Positions 1-7,296 of a stretch of 14,489 nucleotides of DNA are shown here, piece after piece. The position numbers and the translations under genes are program-made. The stretch covers positions 1 to 14,489 of the forward strand of contig JAFDCW010000034.1 of the NCBI GenBank assembly GCA_019312705.1, read 5' to 3'. Source of the stretch: Deltaproteobacteria bacterium (lineage in GTDB: Bacteria > Myxococcota > Polyangia > Polyangiales > B10-G4). The notes beneath the pieces were generated by a model. The model worked only from the letters and a program-made list of their open reading frames with translations. It had not been told where the DNA came from and searched no databases. Each line of letters begins with the position of its first letter. Within the stretch, counting starts at the first letter, position 1.

Positions 1-1397
1 CACACCATGCATGTCAGCATGAAGCCCTGGCTCAGGGCCACCAGCCCCTCGAGGTGCAAACCTGCCATGGCGAAAGCCTCGGGATGGGCGAGGACCTCGG
101 CGCCGAGCCCCATGTTGCCAGTCGCCATGCCGGCGGCGCCGAGGGTTTGTCCGAGGATGAGCACGCCCCAGGCGCCGATCGCCGGGAACAAACCGAAGGC
201 CACCGCCGGAGCGTGGCTCTCTTTGGTCGTCTGGAAGGCCTGGGCCGTGATGACGATGCCGATCCAGAGCACGATCGCGATGCCCGCCTGCATCGGAATC
301 ACGGCGGCAATGATCGAGGTCAGGCCAGCGAGGGCGACGACTACGAAGAAGATGCCGTTCAAGATGGAGTATCCCGACCGCGCGCCGAGGCCCTTCCACC
401 CCGGGTGGCCGATGTAGATCGTCGTCGGGAAGCAGCTGCCAAATAGCGCCGCGACCATCGAGCCCCCGCCGTTCATCGCCATCGACGGCAGGGCCGGATA
501 GGCGTCGCCGGCGGCCTCCGCCGATTCGATGTTCTGCAATGAGCCGAGCACGTTGAAGAGGCCCATCGGCAGCATCACCGGGATGAGGAACGCCCAGAAG
601 AGCGGATGGGAGAAGCCCGCGATGAGGTCGCCGATGACGGGCACCGGTGGATAGAAGCCCACAGCGCTGACGGCTTCACCGAGGGCCGCGCTCGCCACGG
701 GTGCTTCGGGGCTGCCGAGGGCGGCGAGGGTCCAGGCGGCGGCGGTGCCGAGGCCGAGGGCGACGGCGCCGCCGGGGATTCGTCCCGGCATCTTCACGCG
801 GCCGAAGTAGGTGGCGAGGATCACCGCGAGGGGCAGGAGAGCGACTAGGGGGCTCTCGAAGGTCTGCACCGCGAAGTCGATCGAAATGAAGCTGATGGCG
901 ATGCCCGCCAGGGTCGAGAGCAGCGCTGCCCGCGGGGTGATGCGGCGGATGAAGTCTCCGATGAATGAGCCGATGAGCTCGATGGCGCCGGAGACCATGC
1001 CCGAGGCGAGGCCCACCTGCCACGCGATGCGCGCTGCGGCCTCGGGGCTCTCCCCGCCCTCCATCGCCGCGAGCTTCACCGGGAGCATGACCAGGAAGAC
1101 GTAGGCGAAGAGGCTGACCGTGTTGATGCCGTAGGGCAGGGCGCAGACGTCGGTGCGCCCCGTTTGCGCCGAGAGCTTCCGCGACTGATAGGCGTAGAAG
1201 ACGTTGCCGACGAGGATCGACAGCGCAGCCCCCGGGAGGATGGTGCCGAGCACCAGGTCCATCGGAAAGCCTAGGACGCCGACGCAGAGCGCGAGGATGA
1301 GAAGAAACTGAATCAGGTTGTCGATCGCGAGGCCGAAGAAGCCGTCGACGTCTCCCGAGACGAACCAGGGCTGAGGCTCATGTTTTTCGCTGCTCAT
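1..1397 (-). CDS. NCS2/AzgA-type xanthine/uracil-family permease (partial, C-terminus beyond window)
   Basis: The frame is open for 465 codons from an ATG at 1397 to the window edge, so the C-terminus is missing. The protein is very hydrophobic, with many membrane segments (for example residues 30-65, 90-110, 160-200, 210-228, 265-285, 345-385 and 400-420). It has the layout of nucleobase:cation symporters of the NCS2 (Xan_ur_permease) family, close to the AzgA-like branch. A conserved-looking loop at residues 319-340 (FGSCFPTTIYIGHPGWKGLG) lies between helices, where this family binds substrate. The expected role is proton- or sodium-driven uptake of a purine, pyrimidine or related small molecule across the inner membrane; the substrate cannot be read from the sequence. 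In-frame ATGs also exist at 1412 and 1442, and none has a good Shine-Dalgarno, so the start is uncertain. The gene is divergent from the epimerase-like gene at 1516. Confidence 0.85.
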   Translation of the reverse strand, partial: MSSEKHEPQPWFVSGDVDGFFGLAIDNLIQFLLILALCVGVLGFPMDLVLGTILPGAALSILVGNVFYAYQSRKLSAQTGRTDVCALPYGINTVSLFAYVFLVMLPVKLAAMEGGESPEAAARIAWQVGLASGMVSGAIELIGSFIGDFIRRITPRAALLSTLAGIAISFISIDFAVQTFESPLVALLPLAVILATYFGRVKMPGRIPGGAVALGLGTAAAWTLAALGSPEAPVASAALGEAVSAVGFYPPVPVIGDLIAGFSHPLFWAFLIPVMLPMGLFNVLGSLQNIESAEAAGDAYPALPSMAMNGGGSMVAALFGSCFPTTIYIGHPGWKGLGARSGYSILNGIFFVVVALAGLTSIIAAVIPMQAGIAIVLWIGIVITAQAFQTTKESHAPAVAFGLFPAIGAWGVLILGQTLGAAGMATGNMGLGAEVLAHPEAFAMAGLHLEGLVALSQGFMLTCMV

Positions 1398-1515
1398 GTC
1401 GGCGCGCAGCATACCCCCGAAAGGCGGGTGTGGTGTTGCCATGGCGTGGGGGCCGAGGGTGTATGCTGCGCGAGCATCCGTACCAACGGGGCCCCGAGCA
1501 CGGAGGGAGAGCACT
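1398..1515. promoter_or_regulatory. Divergent promoter region with an inverted pair of 16-bp elements
   Basis: This 118-bp region separates the divergent permease and epimerase-like genes and must carry both promoters, unless the permease starts upstream at 1442. It contains two inverted copies of one element: positions 1403-1418 read on the minus strand and 1457-1472 on the plus strand. They match at 15 of 16 positions, including 12 consecutive bases (GTATGCTGCGCG). Each copy holds TATGCT, which resembles a -10 hexamer directed toward the adjacent gene. On the plus strand TTGCCA (1436-1441) lies 20 bp upstream of TATGCT (1462-1467), which is longer than ideal. The right copy also forms a small palindrome, ATGCT-gcgcg-AGCAT (1463-1477). 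These could be paired operator half-sites or two divergent -10 regions. A clear Shine-Dalgarno (GGAGGGAG, 1502-1509) precedes the plus-strand gene. Confidence 0.45.
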
Positions 1516-2562
1516 ATGCGAGTGTTGATTACCGGTGGGACCGGACATGTGGGAAGTCATCTCTGCCGCGTTGCCCAGGGCCGAGGTTGGAGCCCCGTCA
1601 CCCTGGTGCGACCCGAGAGCTCACCCATCGCCCTCGAAGGAGTCGACGTCGAACGACGCGGGGGCGACCTCTTGGACCCGCCGAGCGTTGCGCGCGCCAT
1701 GGAGGGAATCGACACGGTGTTCCACGTCGCGGCCGTGCACCGAAACTTCGCGGCCGACCCCAGGGACATCGTGCGCCCGGCCGTCGAGGGGACCGAGGTG
1801 GTTCTCGGGGCGATGAAGGCCGCGGGGGTGAAGAAGCTGGTGCACACCTCGACCGCGGCGACCGTCGGATTTCCCCGTGATCCTTCGAAGCCCTACGACG
1901 AGGCCCATACCCTCGAGGGTCCAACGAACCCTTACATTCAGGGCAAGGTCGAGGCCGAGCGCCGCGTCCTCGCAGCTCACGGCGCGGGGACCGTCCAGGC
2001 CGTCGTCGTGAACCCGTCGGGGATCTTCGGCGCCGGGGACTACCGAATCACTCCGGCGACGCGGGCCATCATCGGTCTCCTCCAAGGCGACCCGGCGTTC
2101 CTGCACCTCTGCGCGACGGCGGTCGCGGATGTCGCCGAGGGCCATGCCCGAGCCCTCGAACGGGGCACGCCCGGTGAGCGGTATCTGCTGACAGGCGACA
2201 ACCTCGCGCCGAAGGAGCTCGCTGCGCTCTTCTCGGAGCTTGGCGGCGTGAAACCCGCGAACTTCAGACCGCCGCTCTTCTTGCTTCGTTTCCTCGCAGG
2301 TCGTGCCGAAAAGAAGGCCCTCCGCGACGGCTGCGACGCTCCCCTCACTCGGACCGCCCTCGCCGACCTCGACGGGGGGCACCTCGTCTACGACGCGTCC
2401 AAGTCCATCCGCGAGCTCGGAATGACCTATCGCCCAGCCCGCGAGGTCCTGAAACAGACCTTTCGTTGGCTCTTGCACCGCGATGTCCTTGCGCCGAAGA
2501 CCGCCGCCCGAGTCCGGGGCGCCCTCGGGGACGACGCGGTTCCCGACGCCCATTGGCGTTGA
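1516..2562 (+). CDS. NAD(P)-dependent epimerase/dehydratase, extended SDR family (dihydroflavonol-reductase/HpnA-like)
   Basis: The product is a 348-residue cytoplasmic Rossmann-fold enzyme. The N-terminal dinucleotide-binding motif is GGTGHVG at residues 7-13, followed by an acidic segment near D51 and the HVAA stretch near residue 70. The catalytic residues of extended SDRs are present: Ser112 (in HTSTAATVG), and Tyr140 and Lys144 of the YxxxK motif (YIQGK). Residues 201-215 (VADVAEGHARAL) and YLLTGDN (223-229) are typical of the dihydroflavonol-4-reductase/HpnA-type sugar epimerase branch. The enzyme should reduce, oxidise or epimerise a sugar-nucleotide or ketone substrate using NAD(P); the substrate is unknown. 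I chose ATG 1516 because the Rossmann motif begins there and GGAGGGAG lies at the right distance. The frame stays open upstream to 1396, but that part reads as non-coding. No hopanoid genes are adjacent, so HpnA identity is not claimed. Confidence 0.9.
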   Translation: MRVLITGGTGHVGSHLCRVAQGRGWSPVTLVRPESSPIALEGVDVERRGGDLLDPPSVARAMEGIDTVFHVAAVHRNFAADPRDIVRPAVEGTEVVLGAMKAAGVKKLVHTSTAATVGFPRDPSKPYDEAHTLEGPTNPYIQGKVEAERRVLAAHGAGTVQAVVVNPSGIFGAGDYRITPATRAIIGLLQGDPAFLHLCATAVADVAEGHARALERGTPGERYLLTGDNLAPKELAALFSELGGVKPANFRPPLFLLRFLAGRAEKKALRDGCDAPLTRTALADLDGGHLVYDASKSIRELGMTYRPAREVLKQTFRWLLHRDVLAPKTAARVRGALGDDAVPDAHWR

Positions 2563-2642
2563 CGCGGGCCCGCCACCGGCCGCCACCGCGCCACGAGTCC
2601 TGTCTCCTGGTCCCTTGCGTGCGAGCCGCCACGCGCTACGTC

Positions 2643-4529
2643 ATGGGTATGCGGCTGGCTCGATGTGCCCTGATTGCGGTCGGTCTCTTGGCCTCCTCCG
2701 CGTGCGATGACGGTGGGGTCGTCGCTCCCGTTGCAGATACGGGGCCCGATGCGACGGATGCGGACGCGGCCTCTCCGGACGCGGCCTCTCCGGATGCTGC
2801 ACCGGGTCAGAGGCTTCGAGAGATCGTCGACACGGACCTCGGCGCGCTGCGCGGCGTCCGCGACGGCGAGCGCCTCGTATTTCGCGGCGTGCCCTACGCC
2901 GAGGCACCCGTGGGAGAGCTGCGCTGGCGCGCTCCGGTGAACGTCGCGGGGTGGGAAGGAACCCGTGACGCGACGGTCAACGGTCCGGTCTGTCCTCAAC
3001 TCGAGAGTTGGGGTGCCGAGCCTCCCCAGTGCAGTGCGTGCACCGACGACACCTGCCGCGCGTGGTGCCAGAGCGAAGACTGCCTCTACTTGAACGTCTG
3101 GACTCCCGCTGACGAAGTCGACGCCGGCCTGCCGGTGATGGTGTGGCTTCACGGCGGCTCGTACATATACGGTGCCGGATCCAGCTATGACGGTGGGCCC
3201 CTCGCTGAATTCGGGGACGTCATCGTAGTCACGGTCAACTACCGCCTCGGGCCCCTCGGTGTTTTCGGCCACGATGGCCTCGATGACGAGGCGGCTCGGT
3301 GCACCGGCTGTGGGCCGGCGAACTACGGGCTCTGGGACCAGATCCGCGCGCTCGAGTGGGTTCGCGAGCACGTGGTCGACTTCGGCGGGGACCCGTCGCG
3401 GGTGACCGTGTTCGGCGAGTCTGCCGGCGGCGCGAGCGTTTGCGAGCTCTTGACCTCGCCCCTCGCCGACGGGTTGGTCAACGGCGCGATCATGCAGAGC
3501 GGACTCTGCGCCTACTCCATGCGCCCCCACCGCATCGCCGACCCTGGCTGTCCGGCGACGGTGGGCCCGACCTGCCCGAGTCGGGCCGAACTCGATGCCG
3601 ACGGTCTCTGGCCATGTGCCTCCGTGGACTGCCTCGGCCTCCGCCTCGAAGAAGGCCTCGCCTGCGACGGTGCCGCCGATCCACTCGCATGCATGCGAGC
3701 AAGTTCGGCCCGCGACGTGCTCGCCGCCCTGCCCCAGAGCCTCGGCTTCGACGCGCGGGGGGTGGTGTGGTCGCGCTACGTGGACGGCACCACGCTGACT
3801 TCTGCGCCGGGCCTCGCGATGGCCCGGGGCGAGGGGGCGGACGTGCCCCTCGTACTCGGGACTGCGGCGGATGAGGCGTCTCTCTTTTTTCTATCCCGGG
3901 GTCCGACGGTGCAAACCCTCGCCGGGTATACGGACGAACTTGCGAATTTCGGCGCGTGCTCCGACGAGCTCCGGGCGGTCTATCCCGCGGCGACGGACGA
4001 CGAAGCCCGGGACGCATATCTCTCCCTCATCGGCGACCAGTGGTACGGCTGCCCCACGCGGCTCTCGGCGCGCGCGGCGCGCGATGCGGGTCAGCCGACG
4101 TTCCTCTACGAGTGGCGCTACGTTCCGATAGCCGGGCGCGCGGACCAAGGGGACGGATTTCGCCTCGGGGCGTACCATTCCGCCGAGCTTCCTTACGTCT
4201 TCGGCACGCTCGCCTCGCCCGAGACCGAGCCCGGCTGCGTCGCCGACGCCGCGGGGGGCTTTCACTGTTGCGATGACGTCGGCCGCTGTTTCGAGGCGCC
4301 AGACGCCGAACTCTCACGCACGGTCATGGCCTACTGGTCATCCTTTGCCCACGACGGAATACCGAGGGCTCCGGGCGAGGCCGATTGGCCGCGCTACGAG
4401 CGAGCGCGCGGCGGCCACCTCTGGCTGGACTTGCCATCCGAATCGGGCACGGACCTTCGCGGGGCCGCGTGTGATGTTTGGGAAGGCGTTTGGTCGCACT
4501 TGCTCGGCGGCGTGCCCTATTGCAACTGA
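2643..4529 (+). CDS. Secreted type B carboxylesterase (alpha/beta-hydrolase), probable lipoprotein
   Basis: The product is 628 residues, close to type B carboxylesterases plus a lipoprotein leader. Residues 4-21 form a signal peptide ending in SSAC, so Cys21 may be lipidated, although the -3 position is a weak lipobox match. An Asp/Ala/Pro-rich spacer follows (about 22-55), including a perfect 15-bp duplication. Family marks are the oxyanion segment HGG at 170-172, the signature EDCLYLNVWTP at 145-155, the nucleophile elbow GESAGG with Ser260, the acid Glu411 in an ADEA context (usually DEG) and catalytic His512 in AYHSAELPY. It should hydrolyse carboxylic esters in the periplasm or at the cell surface; the substrate is unknown. 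About two dozen cysteines, mostly in insertions, imply many disulfides and fit export. ATGs at 2643 and 2649 are both possible and neither has a clear Shine-Dalgarno. The gene is 80 bp after the epimerase gene and converges on the next gene. Confidence 0.93.
   Translation: MGMRLARCALIAVGLLASSACDDGGVVAPVADTGPDATDADAASPDAASPDAAPGQRLREIVDTDLGALRGVRDGERLVFRGVPYAEAPVGELRWRAPVNVAGWEGTRDATVNGPVCPQLESWGAEPPQCSACTDDTCRAWCQSEDCLYLNVWTPADEVDAGLPVMVWLHGGSYIYGAGSSYDGGPLAEFGDVIVVTVNYRLGPLGVFGHDGLDDEAARCTGCGPANYGLWDQIRALEWVREHVVDFGGDPSRVTVFGESAGGASVCELLTSPLADGLVNGAIMQSGLCAYSMRPHRIADPGCPATVGPTCPSRAELDADGLWPCASVDCLGLRLEEGLACDGAADPLACMRASSARDVLAALPQSLGFDARGVVWSRYVDGTTLTSAPGLAMARGEGADVPLVLGTAADEASLFFLSRGPTVQTLAGYTDELANFGACSDELRAVYPAATDDEARDAYLSLIGDQWYGCPTRLSARAARDAGQPTFLYEWRYVPIAGRADQGDGFRLGAYHSAELPYVFGTLASPETEPGCVADAAGGFHCCDDVGRCFEAPDAELSRTVMAYWSSFAHDGIPRAPGEADWPRYERARGGHLWLDLPSESGTDLRGAACDVWEGVWSHLLGGVPYCN
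2761..2790 (+). repeat. Perfect tandem 15-bp duplication in the lipoprotein linker
   Basis: CGGACGCGGCCTCTC occurs twice in a row (2761-2775 and 2776-2790), with the start of a third copy (CGGA). It is in frame and encodes the repeated DAASP unit of the carboxylesterase linker. Slippage in such linkers changes spacer length without breaking the frame. Confidence 0.85.
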
Positions 4530-4546
4530 CGCGCTCCATCGAGGCA

Positions 4547-4577
4547 GGCGCGGCCCTTCCTATCGGGCCGCCGCGCC
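4547..4577. terminator. Candidate bidirectional terminator hairpin between convergent genes
   Basis: A GC-rich inverted repeat lies between the carboxylesterase stop (4529) and the end of the facing lipoprotein gene, whose stop codon (4560-4562) sits in the loop. GGCGCGG (4547-4553) pairs with CCGCGCC (4571-4577), and CCC (4554-4556) pairs with GGG (4565-4567), with a 3-nt bulge on one side. No T-tract follows on either strand, so this is not a classical intrinsic terminator. It may only slow polymerase or protect 3' ends. Confidence 0.4.
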
Positions 4578-5591
4578 GCCGATGCGCAGCCCCAGCGACC
4601 GGAGGCGCTCGGCGGCGCCGGTGAAGGGGTCGATGCGTAAGAGGTCGCCGGCGCAGGTGAATCCGTAGAGGGTCGGGCCGAAGGCGGCGACGGCCCAGAT
4701 GCACGGGAATCCGGTCGGACCGAGCAGCCGGGCGGTCCCGGCGGCGAGGTCGATCTCCGCGAGTTGGTCGGTGCCCGTTTCGGACGAAGGCACGTCGGTT
4801 GTGGTCACGAGCATGCGCCCGTCGACGAAGGCGATGTCCCCGGAGGCGACCCAGCCGGGGGGCAGGCGCGCGACGACGTCGGCGGCTCCGGTCGTTCGGT
4901 CGATGGCGACGATACGGTCGTCCTGCCCCGCCCCGAAGAGCACTCCTCCGGGCCCCTCCTCGAGGGCGACGAGGGCCCCGGGGGACGCGAAAAGCGGCCG
5001 AACCCCGCCTAGGCGCTCGTCCACTTCGTAGACCGACTCGAAATTCACCCCATAAAGGCGCCGATCCGAAGCCAGGGCGATGTCCGTGAGGCGCGCCGGG
5101 AGGCTCGTCAGGCGGGTGAAATCGCCGCTCGGGAGGTCGACCTGGTAGAGCTCCGAAGAGTCGTGAATGAGGGCCTGGGCGACGCAGCCCCGGACGAGGT
5201 CGCAGCGATGGCTGATGGGGCAGAGGCTCGGGTCGGGGTCATGGGCGCAGCCGTCGGGGTCGGCGCAGCTGTCGGCGGTGCACGCGACGCCATCGTCGCA
5301 AGAGACGGCGGTGCTGACGCAGCCCACGGTGAGGTCGCAGCGCCCGGTTCGGCAGACCGAGCCCGTTGCGCACGACTCCTCGTCGATCTCCTGGGTGCAC
5401 CGCCCGGCCTCGCAGAGGTTCACGGTGCACGAGACCCCGTCTTCGCAGGCCGAGGGGTCTCGACATTCGGGGACCTCGCCGTCGGGCAGGGTCAGCTCCA
5501 TCGGGTCGTCCTCGAGCCCCGTGCTGGAGCCGCAGCTCGTCGCCCAGAGCAGGGTGGTGAGGATCAGAGGCCCAGAGCCGGAGCGAAGCAC
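4560..5591 (-). CDS. Cysteine-rich lipoprotein with C-terminal propeller-like domain
   Basis: The product is 343 residues. The start is GTG at 5591, the only reasonable start because an in-frame TAG lies at 5603-5601. A signal sequence ends at Cys20 (ATSC), so an exported lipoprotein is likely, although the lipobox is not canonical. Residues 43-136 are cysteine-rich and contain two related units of the type CxDGVxCTxxxC (C49 onward and C98 onward), a repeat style seen in many myxobacterial surface proteins. Residues 140-343 show repeated short beta motifs of the kind LYxVDxxxG and IVAIDRTTG, as in beta-propeller or 6-bladed repeat proteins. No catalytic residues are recognisable. A role in binding at the cell surface or in the periplasm is an inference. 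It is the last gene of the seven-gene minus-strand run, 105 bp after the SGNH gene, so it could have its own promoter. Confidence 0.82.
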   Translation of the reverse strand: MLRSGSGPLILTTLLWATSCGSSTGLEDDPMELTLPDGEVPECRDPSACEDGVSCTVNLCEAGRCTQEIDEESCATGSVCRTGRCDLTVGCVSTAVSCDDGVACTADSCADPDGCAHDPDPSLCPISHRCDLVRGCVAQALIHDSSELYQVDLPSGDFTRLTSLPARLTDIALASDRRLYGVNFESVYEVDERLGGVRPLFASPGALVALEEGPGGVLFGAGQDDRIVAIDRTTGAADVVARLPPGWVASGDIAFVDGRMLVTTTDVPSSETGTDQLAEIDLAAGTARLLGPTGFPCIWAVAAFGPTLYGFTCAGDLLRIDPFTGAAERLRSLGLRIGGAAAR

Positions 5592-5696
5592 GACCGGTTT
5601 CTAGCATGATCCCGCGCGCCTTGGCCCGACGCCAAAGCCAGCTTCGAGCCGGCGGACGGCGGAGCCCGGGACAACTGACACCCCCAGGGGCCCGAG
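5592..5696 (-). promoter_or_regulatory. Intergenic leader of the cysteine-rich lipoprotein gene
   Basis: These 105 bp separate the SGNH gene stop (5697) from the GTG start at 5591. The region is GC-rich with several short self-complementary stretches. I see no convincing -35/-10 pair and only a weak purine run (AGAAA) before the GTG. The gene may be transcribed by read-through from upstream or from a promoter I cannot recognise. Confidence 0.2.
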
Positions 5697-7259
5697 TCAG
5701 GGCTCGCTGCCTGCGCGGCTCGCGAGGTCGTCGGCGAAAGCCTTGATGAGGGCCTTGTAGAAGAGGTTACCGATGACCTCGTAGCCCTCGGGGGTGGCGT
5801 GGCGGTAGTCGCTCATGGCGAGGCGGGGCCGGGCCCGGACCCAGGCACCCATGGCTCCCTCCCCGCCCATGGCCTCGTAGGTATTGAAGAAGGCGCAGCC
5901 CTCGGCCCGGGCGGCGTTGCGCTGGGCCTCGACGATGACCGGGATGGTCTCCATGGTGCGGACCCGGCCCCGATTGTCCCGGGTGCCCTGGTCGAGGGGG
6001 GCGAAGATGATGCAGGCCATGTCCGGCCGGCTGGCCCGCATGCGGCGGATTACCGCAGCGAATTCGGGCTCATAGCGGTTTTCGGTGGAGCGGATGGGGT
6101 CGTCCGCCTCGTTGCCCCCGAAGCCCAGGATCATGAGGTCGAGGTCCCGCTGGGCCATCTGGCTGCGGATGTGGTCCTCGTCGAAGTTGAGCAGCCGTCG
6201 GGCCCGGGCGCCGACGAGACCGAGGGAGTCGTAGACCACGCCCGGCCCGTCGCGCTCGAGGACGACGCCGTAGACCCGGACCGGCCCTCCGCCTCCGGCT
6301 CGAAGCTCGAGGCGGTGGTGGCCGTCGGGGACTTCGATGCGCTCGACGCTGTCCTCGGCGTCTCCGCTGGTATCGAGGAGTTGGAAGGCACCGCCGTCTA
6401 CCCGATAGCGCAGGCGGCCGCCCCGGGGGTCTCGGCGGAAGTAGATGTCGAAGTGCGAGACGTTGCGCCCGATGTGCCCCTCGTCGGCGGTCCCGTAGAG
6501 GCCCCGGGCGTCGCTCCGGGGCATGTACTGGACGCCGCCATAGCCGTAGAGGCCTCGGCGATCTTGCCCCATGGTGATCATGCGCAGGCCCCAGTTGCCG
6601 GAGGCCCGATGGAACACGTTGCGGTGCCGGTAAGGCATCGTGCCCCGGGAGGCCAGGTGGAAGCCGTGGCCGCCATCGCCGAAGCGGCGCTGGAAGTTTC
6701 GCCGGGCGGTGCTCGTGATGAGGTCTGTCGCGATGGAAGAGTCACCGTAGTGGCCGATCCGGGTGATGGCCCCGGTTTCGAGGCGGGCGGTCGCCTCGAG
6801 GGCTCGGAAGAAGGGGCGCAGGGCCTCCGGGTTTTCGATCTCGACGGCGAGGTCCGCGTATTCGCTCGGGTCGATGTGGACGGCCGGAGGGGCGTCTTCG
6901 GGGGCCGTTTGAGGAATCGGCGGCGGCGGGTCGTCGGAAACGCCGAGGTTTGCCGCGACCGCAGACCCGACGTCCTCGGCGGTCCGGGCGCTCATCTGGG
7001 CCGGAGCCTGGTAGGAGCCGCCGGAACCTGCAAATGCCGGTAATTCTTTGTCTTCCCAGTCCCAGAGGTCGGCCAGGGGCAGCTTGTCGCCGGGAGCGTA
7101 GGGCACCAGCCGGTCGAGCTCGAGGTCGCCGAAGGAGGTGCCCGGGGGCACCGCATAGCTGGCCCCGGCGAGGACGACGAAGGTCGCCGCCACGAGGGCG
7201 AGCTGCGCGAGGGCAGCGCGGGTCTCGGGGGCGAGGGTGGTGCGAGGCGCGGTGCTCAT
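5697..7259 (-). CDS. Exported SGNH/GDSL-family protein (O-acetyltransferase or acetylesterase, PatB/Ape-like), paralogue 1
   Basis: The product is 520 residues. Residues 16-37 are hydrophobic and form a signal anchor or signal peptide. A flexible linker (about 70-130) leads to the SGNH fold. Block I is HYGDSS with nucleophile Ser174, block II is around G346 (DSLGLVGARA), block III is GGNEA with Asn383, and block V is DYRH with Asp484 and His487. A beta-rich insertion (about 195-335) sits between blocks I and II, as in peptidoglycan O-acetyl enzymes that carry an inserted carbohydrate-binding module. The protein should transfer to, or remove acetyl from, an envelope glycan in the periplasm. 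It starts 37 bp after the MBOAT gene and is clearly paralogous to the SGNH lipoprotein on the other side. Transferase versus esterase cannot be decided from sequence alone. Confidence 0.85.
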   Translation of the reverse strand: MSTAPRTTLAPETRAALAQLALVAATFVVLAGASYAVPPGTSFGDLELDRLVPYAPGDKLPLADLWDWEDKELPAFAGSGGSYQAPAQMSARTAEDVGSAVAANLGVSDDPPPPIPQTAPEDAPPAVHIDPSEYADLAVEIENPEALRPFFRALEATARLETGAITRIGHYGDSSIATDLITSTARRNFQRRFGDGGHGFHLASRGTMPYRHRNVFHRASGNWGLRMITMGQDRRGLYGYGGVQYMPRSDARGLYGTADEGHIGRNVSHFDIYFRRDPRGGRLRYRVDGGAFQLLDTSGDAEDSVERIEVPDGHHRLELRAGGGGPVRVYGVVLERDGPGVVYDSLGLVGARARRLLNFDEDHIRSQMAQRDLDLMILGFGGNEADDPIRSTENRYEPEFAAVIRRMRASRPDMACIIFAPLDQGTRDNRGRVRTMETIPVIVEAQRNAARAEGCAFFNTYEAMGGEGAMGAWVRARPRLAMSDYRHATPEGYEVIGNLFYKALIKAFADDLASRAGSEP

Positions 7260-7296
7260 CGGGGGCGGGCGGTCGGGTCTGAAAGACCGCGGACGG

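Noticed and set aside
1621..3530. Two long minus-strand open frames opposite the epimerase and carboxylesterase genes
   Set aside because: Both are shadows of plus-strand genes with complete catalytic motifs.
5799..7043. Plus-strand open frame (414 codons) opposite the SGNH gene
   Set aside because: Shadow of the minus-strand SGNH gene; composition is low-complexity and no motif is visible.
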